Assembly (NCBI GenBank): GCA_010093685.1
Contig: MU006229.1
Coordinates: 682,001 to 746,000 of the forward strand
Reading direction: 5' to 3'
Source of the DNA: Ophiobolus disseminans
Taxonomy: Eukaryota > Ascomycota > Dothideomycetes > Pleosporales > Phaeosphaeriaceae
Length of the DNA stretch: 64,000 bases
The notes below the pieces were generated by a model that did no database searches, was not told where the DNA came from, and saw only the letters and a program-made list of their open reading frames with translations. Made by a program: the position numbers and the translations under genes. Position 1 is the first letter of the stretch. Each line of letters opens with the position of its first letter. Positions 59,073-64,000 of this stretch are shown in pieces.

Positions 59073-60095
59073 CTACCGCCGTCTGTTCGATCGCCATGCC
59101 AATTTGAAGGATAAACCAGTGTTGTCCTTGCTGCGAAGATGCGCTAATACATGCTCCTTATGACTAAACCAATTTGAAAATTCTTGACCGCAGAAGCCAC
59201 AGTATAAAGCCTCATTAGGTAGCGAACAATTCTCAGTCTTCCAAAAGAAAAGGAATGTTTCGATAATTTGTTCTTTGTACGGGTCGGGCAGGAGATGAAC
59301 TGCTCGAAGGTGTTGGAGAAGATGATCTCTCCTCAAAAATGTTCGCTCCCTAGCTTCCTTACTTCCGCACTTGCTAAATTGATGGTACTGGATAGTGTGC
59401 TCGATAGTTGCTCTTTCGTCGCAAATACAGCACCAATCCGGTCTCAAGTTTATGAGGCTGAAGGGGAACAAGCAACAGACCCAGTGATATGGACCATAAT
59501 GGGTACCCTCCTCATGACGAAACCAATGGCTCTCATACTTGAACGTTTTGAGACAATCTAGCCATGTGCACAGAAGAGGGCTAGTTGGCTTCTTTGCCCG
59601 CTGTTGAGCACGACCTGGGGAAGTGTGTGTCTCTTCATCGTCAGACACGTGGGGCGCAGCATTGCCATATGTGCGCAAAGCTGAAGGGTCGAATGCTCTT
59701 TCTTCCACATCCCAACTCATTGGCATCGGGGCCCCTTTAGATTCAACCCAAGGCGAGCGAGAAGATTTTTGCCAGCGTTTACGTCCGCGCCGTAATCCCC
59801 TTGGGTCCTCCGACTTGAAACTGACACAACTCACTCCGCTTTTCATAGATCCTAAGGAGCTATCAGAGCCAGCAATGCTATCAGAACGCCGCAGAAAGAG
59901 TGGTTCCGTCAATGGCGGTAATTGCGGCAAAGGGTTGCAGAATGTAGCTCCAGAACAGTTGTTATATGCGAAGTCGCGAAGAACAGGGAGAGCGGCTAAG
60001 CAACTGGGTAACGACAGGGGTGCTTTCGGCTAAACCCCGAAGAGCCTAGTCAAGAACAACAAGGTGAAGCTATGACTTACAGGGCATTTTGACAT
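59073..60095 (-). CDS. C2H2 zinc-finger protein, probable transcription factor
   Basis: Proposed complement(join(59073..60029, 60081..60095)), 323 residues. The main exon is open but lacks an in-frame ATG near its start; a 5-codon first exon (MSKCP) with donor GTAAGT and acceptor GGTTTAG (51 bp, phase 0) supplies one. The N-terminal half is Ser/Arg-rich with basic clusters (RRGRKRWQK). Zinc-binding patterns follow: CTWLDCLKTF then HWFRHEEGTH near residue 155; a Cys-rich region WCCICDERATIEHTIQYHQ; and CGFCGQEFSNWF then HKEHVLAHL near 290. The family is common in Pleosporales and largely unstudied. The first exon is the least certain part; it could instead start further upstream. Confidence 0.65.
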
Positions 60096-60528
60096 TGACG
60101 ACTGTCAAATCAGTCTCCATATGCTAATCAGTAGAAGCCTTAGGGATGAATTAGTGCCACACTGTCACATCTATCACTCATCCAGACAAGCATCTACATT
60201 ACTTCAATACCGTCAGCAAGTTGCAGAGCAAATTACGCCTCCCCCCAAACCTCTTCATAATAACCCATCCTCAAATTCCACAGCCCATCTTCACTGCTTC
60301 AACCTTCCCAAACAAACAACCACCAAGTCGCAGCCGAGACGCCATCAACACAGGTGCAGCTTGTTTGTTTTGACACTCTTCAACTACTGAGTCCTGGTGA
60401 TCGTAGAGCATTGAATGCTCAAAAGTATCAATATGGGGTATCCTAATCCAAGCACCAACACCAAAAACGCCACGCTCACGCTTCCCACGAAAACTTCATA
60501 TCCAATCCACTCATACACCAGAAAATCT
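60096..60528. other. Intergenic region, no gene recognised
   Basis: About 430 bp between the start of the zinc-finger gene and the stop of the Sfi1 gene, both leftward. Nothing else seen. Confidence 0.5.
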
Positions 60529-63500
60529 TCATCCCATGTTACTAACATCTCCAAATCCCACTCTCTGCCTGCCCCTATCCCTTCCTTGTCCCCTTCCGCT
60601 CGGTCCGGCAACAGCAACACTCGCACTAAACACCCCTCCCCTACTACCAGCACCAGCAAACCCCCCCTCCCTCAACCTCCTCTGAAAACTCGTCACCCCC
60701 CCTACCGCACCCACATCCCCTGCCCTCTGCGCAGGCGGCGCACTCATCGCGCCCAAGTCCCTGCGCATCGGACTCAGTACCCTTTCTCCCTTCTCCGGGC
60801 TCGCAGGTAACTCGGGTCGTTTCGCCCTAACAATGCTGCGTTTACTCGGCGTCTTCAAGTATCCAGGTTTCCCCGCCACACTCGTTGAGAAAGGTAGACG
60901 CGTGGACGTCGACATCGGTGGTGGTGCAGCAGGTGTGCCGCTCCAGAAAGTGTCTGGATCCGCAAAGTCCGCGTCGATGTCTTGTGCGAAAGCGGGGTCG
61001 AGAATTGAGTCTTCGGGGATAGTTTGCGGGGGTGGACGGAGAGAGGATTGGGGTTGTGGGTATGTGTTTGGACGAAGGATGGAGCGCGGGGGTGGTGGGC
61101 GGGTTGATGAGGGTGGTTGTGGTGGTAGCCTGGTTGTGGTGGATTGGTGGCGGTCGGGTGTGATGCTGAGGGAGAGGTCGAGGTCGTTATCTAGACCGAG
61201 AGCGTTTTCGTCGAAGGCGGTCCATGTTTCGAGACGTTGCGTTTCGTCGCCTGTTTGGTCGAAGGCGCGAGGTTCATCCCTTTCAAATCTCTGATCATCA
61301 TCGTCGCCTGGGCGGTTGTCATCGTCCTCATCATCATCCCGCCTACTCCTCCTAGACCGACTCGTTGGCGTTGGACTGACGGGCCTATTCGCCTGTCGAT
61401 CATTCATCTGCTCAGCCCAGAACCTGAGCATGGCGCGGACATGCTTCTCGAAGTTCCGGTCATATAGCGCTCGAGCATTTTCTTCTTGTCGCTGAATGTT
61501 CCAGAGACGCCAACCGAGTTTCTTGAGTGCAGATGTAGCTGCAAGTTCGGTGCTTTCTTGCCTCAGGGCTACCGCCTGCGCACCCAAGGTTTGCAAAGCG
61601 TCCATGCGATCAGACCAGACGCGGAAGAATCGAGTTTCCAGCTTGAAAGCGTGAACATTCGTGGCCTGAGTGTCTTGCTGGCGAAGATTGATAGTCCGAT
61701 CATGCCATTGATGGAGTAGCAGTGCGCTACTTTGCATCGTTCGATTCTCCAACAAATCGTTCCCCTGCTGATTAAGGTGTGCGATGTAATTTGCCTTCTC
61801 CCTCCAATTCGCGAAGAGCCTGCGAACGAGATTCGTCTTAACCGTTCGTCGCACCTGGGCATACGTATCCCGCCTACGATTCCTACGCGCATGCTGTGTT
61901 GCCTCGCTCCAAGTTTTCAATGTCGACTTGCTCAAAACGTAGAAGCTAGCAGCACTCGACCACTTGTTAAGCTGCTGGTAGAGTTTCAGACGCTCTTTCA
62001 ACTTATCGAAGATCTGCTGCTTTAGCTTTTGCTGGTACTCTGCAACAACTGCAAACTCCTCCGCTCGCCTCTCGGTAGTGATAGCTTCCATCTTGCGCAG
62101 GTATGTTCGAAGGAGCTGGGCGCGCTTCAACTGGGCGAACCGTCTTTCAGCAGTATCCAGGGTGTTGTTGCGCTGGTTTGTTCGTGTGACCCAAGTGAGG
62201 AAAGTTGACTCTTTGAGCTGTCGATCGTGAACGCGCTGAAAGAGGGACACTCTCGAAGCCAAAGTCCACTTGTATAGACTCTCGATGATGATGCGGTCGT
62301 TGATGCGATCCTCTACAGCCTTGATGCGTAATTGATCATTCCATGCCGTATAAGCGTTGCGTAAGATACGCATCCGGTCGACATTGCGAGCGTGTCGTGA
62401 GAGTTGAGCCGTGTGTTGCCAGGTGGAGAACGCATTTCGCATGATCCGACCGTTCGACCGTTCCTGGAACTGACGCAACAAGGGCGCCAATTGCGCTTCC
62501 TTGTGAAGCGTACGAAGAGCCGAAAACACCAGCGCAGTCCGACCAAAATTTTCGGCCTGAGGCTCAAGAGCCTGAACGTCTACTGTCCGTTGTCGCCATT
62601 TCTGGAACGTCTTCCTCAGCATTCCTCTCTCATAACGATCAACAGCCCACTCTTGCCTCTCGCGCAACACCTTGGCAATCTCGCTCAACTTGTGCAGTGT
62701 GATCTTCCTCGTGCGGTCATTTCGCCACGCCGGTGCAGCGATGGCGCAGAACTTGAAGAACCACTCTCGGTAAATCCGCTGTACAAGGTTCTCCTCATAC
62801 AGCACCACAGCAAAGTGAGCGTTGTCACGAGCCGTGGCAGCGCGTGCACGCCACTGTCGTAAGAACTTTGCCAAGACAAAATGCTGGATCTTAAGCTCGT
62901 TGACCGCCGTGATGTCGCGCCAGCCGTTGAAGAAGCGTGTGCGTAAGATGTGCCGTCGGGCAACAGATGTACGTTGCACTTCATCTTCCGCGCTCTTGGC
63001 CCAGTGTGTAAACGCTTTCGTCATGAGGAAGAGGTTTCGAGCTCTGTCCGCGCGCTCCTCCAAGCGACCAAAAAAGCGCTGCGTTTCGCGGTCCGATCGT
63101 CGTATGCGCGAAGTGTCACTAAGTTGCTCAAAGGACAACTTGAGAAGTATTCGCCGATCAAAAGCCACTGCTAGCCTTTCCATATCGTCGCGGATAGACC
63201 GCCGTTCTTGTGTGCGGTCGCGCCATGTTTGTATGCACTCTCTTGCCACTCTGTGTAGCCGCTGCTCTTCGAGTGTCTCCGCGTCGTCCAGCAATCGCGT
63301 GTCTGACGGTCGAAAAGGCTCTGGTGCGTACTGCTGGTGTTGGTGCGACTTGTTGGGTAATACGGCTGGTATGGGCGCGTTGATGCCGGGCACTTGCACG
63401 TGGGAGAGGTCAAGGCTCGTGGTGCGGTCGGTGTGTTCGCTGTCGTCTGCATCGTAGTCGCCAACTCTCGATGTGTTCGTCAATCCACCTCGCCGTATCT

Positions 63501-64000
63501 GGAGGCTGCCGCGACTAGAAACAGAGGCGCTTCTTTTCTGTCTGGGTTGTTGACCAGACAGCGATCGTCGATGCGCATGCCCATTGACATTGTTGCGGAT
63601 GGGGAGTTGCGCCGGCTGGTATGAGTGCCGTCCAGTATCCGACACCGCGCGTCGGTTTCCATGTCCATTCGACGCTTCTGCATGCGATCCTCTTCTTGGG
63701 CGCAACGCCATGTCTCCATAGTCAGTCCCAGCAACCTTATCCGCGGTGCCGTCGAAGAAGCTGTCAAAGCTGCCTCTCCGCGAGTGTCTTCCAAGCGCCG
63801 CGACCGCTCCATTACGCGTCGCATCACGCCCTTTGCTCATGTCCGTCGTGACTTCGACTCCCTCACCCTCCTCGTCAACCTCGATCTGGATGCCTATATC
63901 GTCCAAGACGCGCTTGAAGCGCTGTACAAGGCCCTCATTGTCCCGTCTGTCCTCCTGCATGCGAAACAGGAAGCGGTGCAGAATCGCGTCATCGCTGGGC
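60529..64000 (-). CDS. SFI1: Sfi1-like centrin-binding spindle pole body protein, 5' end outside window
   Basis: Open from the right edge to the stop at 60529, more than 1150 residues, with no intron seen. The Met at 63960 is internal: the frame continues open to 64000 (AILHRFLFRM). The central part, about residues 250-880 of the visible protein, has repeats spaced every 25-35 residues with a Trp in a short helix, as in AFTHWAKSAEDEVQ, FFNGWRDITAVNEL, FLRQWRARAATAR, IYREWFFKFCAIA, TFQKWRQRTVDV, AYTAWNDQLRI, LFANWREKANYI, FFRVWSDRMDALQ. These are centrin-binding repeats of Sfi1, which forms the half-bridge filament used in spindle pole body duplication. The C-terminus is acidic then Pro-rich (SSTRPPPPRSILRP) with SPxR and TPSKR sites suitable for Cdk control, ending with many Gly/Arg residues. 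Confidence 0.9.
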   Translation of the reverse strand, partial: PSDDAILHRFLFRMQEDRRDNEGLVQRFKRVLDDIGIQIEVDEEGEGVEVTTDMSKGRDATRNGAVAALGRHSRRGSFDSFFDGTADKVAGTDYGDMALRPRRGSHAEASNGHGNRRAVSDTGRHSYQPAQLPIRNNVNGHAHRRSLSGQQPRQKRSASVSSRGSLQIRRGGLTNTSRVGDYDADDSEHTDRTTSLDLSHVQVPGINAPIPAVLPNKSHQHQQYAPEPFRPSDTRLLDDAETLEEQRLHRVARECIQTWRDRTQERRSIRDDMERLAVAFDRRILLKLSFEQLSDTSRIRRSDRETQRFFGRLEERADRARNLFLMTKAFTHWAKSAEDEVQRTSVARRHILRTRFFNGWRDITAVNELKIQHFVLAKFLRQWRARAATARDNAHFAVVLYEENLVQRIYREWFFKFCAIAAPAWRNDRTRKITLHKLSEIAKVLRERQEWAVDRYERGMLRKTFQKWRQRTVDVQALEPQAENFGRTALVFSALRTLHKEAQLAPLLRQFQERSNGRIMRNAFSTWQHTAQLSRHARNVDRMRILRNAYTAWNDQLRIKAVEDRINDRIIIESLYKWTLASRVSLFQRVHDRQLKESTFLTWVTRTNQRNNTLDTAERRFAQLKRAQLLRTYLRKMEAITTERRAEEFAVVAEYQQKLKQQIFDKLKERLKLYQQLNKWSSAASFYVLSKSTLKTWSEATQHARRNRRRDTYAQVRRTVKTNLVRRLFANWREKANYIAHLNQQGNDLLENRTMQSSALLLHQWHDRTINLRQQDTQATNVHAFKLETRFFRVWSDRMDALQTLGAQAVALRQESTELAATSALKKLGWRLWNIQRQEENARALYDRNFEKHVRAMLRFWAEQMNDRQANRPVSPTPTSRSRRSRRDDDEDDDNRPGDDDDQRFERDEPRAFDQTGDETQRLETWTAFDENALGLDNDLDLSLSITPDRHQSTTTRLPPQPPSSTRPPPPRSILRPNTYPQPQSSLRPPPQTIPEDSILDPAFAQDIDADFADPDTFWSGTPAAPPPMSTSTRLPFSTSVAGKPGYLKTPSKRSIVRAKRPELPASPEKGERVLSPMRRDLGAMSAPPAQRAGDVGAVGGVTSFQRRLREGGFAGAGSRGGVFSASVAVAGPSGRGQGRDRGRQRVGFGDVSNMG

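Noticed and set aside
60529..63960. Start of Sfi1 at the Met codon 63960
   Set aside because: The frame remains open and coding-like to the window edge, so this Met is internal and the true start lies outside.

Overview
The window is fungal nuclear DNA, most likely from a filamentous ascomycete of the Dothideomycetes (probably Pleosporales). The evidence is intron-poor genes with short introns (about 45-70 bp, GTATGT/GTAAGT donors, CTAAC/CTGAC branch points), and a gene set that includes glycogenin, Som1, Cox9, Mrpl20, Sfi1, AP-3 mu, Dug1 and a large Gln-rich Med15-like protein. I placed exon boundaries by requiring reading-frame continuity across consensus splice sites; no transcript data were available.

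Layout. 1-513 is the decayed 3' part of a gene cut by the window edge. 891-3414 holds an F-box/LRR-like hypothetical gene and a convergent LURP-one-related gene. 4515-9903 holds a divergent pair: a mucin-like single-pass membrane protein and a DUF676 lipase-like protein with a long charged tail. 10002-17660 carries a small membrane protein, glycogenin, the Dug1 dipeptidase and mitochondrial ribosomal protein Mrpl20. 17887-21662 is a compact housekeeping block: XRCC2-like recombinase, Som1, TAF8 and Cox9. 24449-28990 is the Med15-like gene behind 2.8 kb of non-coding DNA. 30405-38725 holds a DUF7704-type membrane protein, an F-box/WD40 protein, AP-3 mu, a DUF4536 mitochondrial protein, a HAPSTR1-like protein and another F-box-like protein.

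38.7-44.1 kb is an accessory island with two old tandem paralogous pseudogenes and AT-rich sequence. 44260-49209 returns to conserved genes: two eEF1A methyltransferases (EFM4 and EFM7) tail to tail, a TMEM205-like protein, an unknown protein and a BTB-like protein. 49564-53937 holds an archaemetzincin and a second BTB-like protein. 54.1-58.3 kb is a second accessory-looking segment with an SDR, an MDR reductase and a SnoaL-like protein, flanked by AT-rich DNA and degenerate repeats. 59073-64000 holds a C2H2 zinc-finger protein and most of Sfi1, which runs off the right edge.

Themes. Many genes concern mitochondria (Mrpl20, Som1, Cox9, DUF4536, a possible mitochondrial form of Dug1). Two head-to-head pairs have start codons only 65 and 74 bp apart. 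The two eEF1A methyltransferases are adjacent. An exact palindrome, TACCTAGGTA, recurs five times in non-coding DNA only. No tRNA, rRNA, CRISPR array or intact transposon was recognised.
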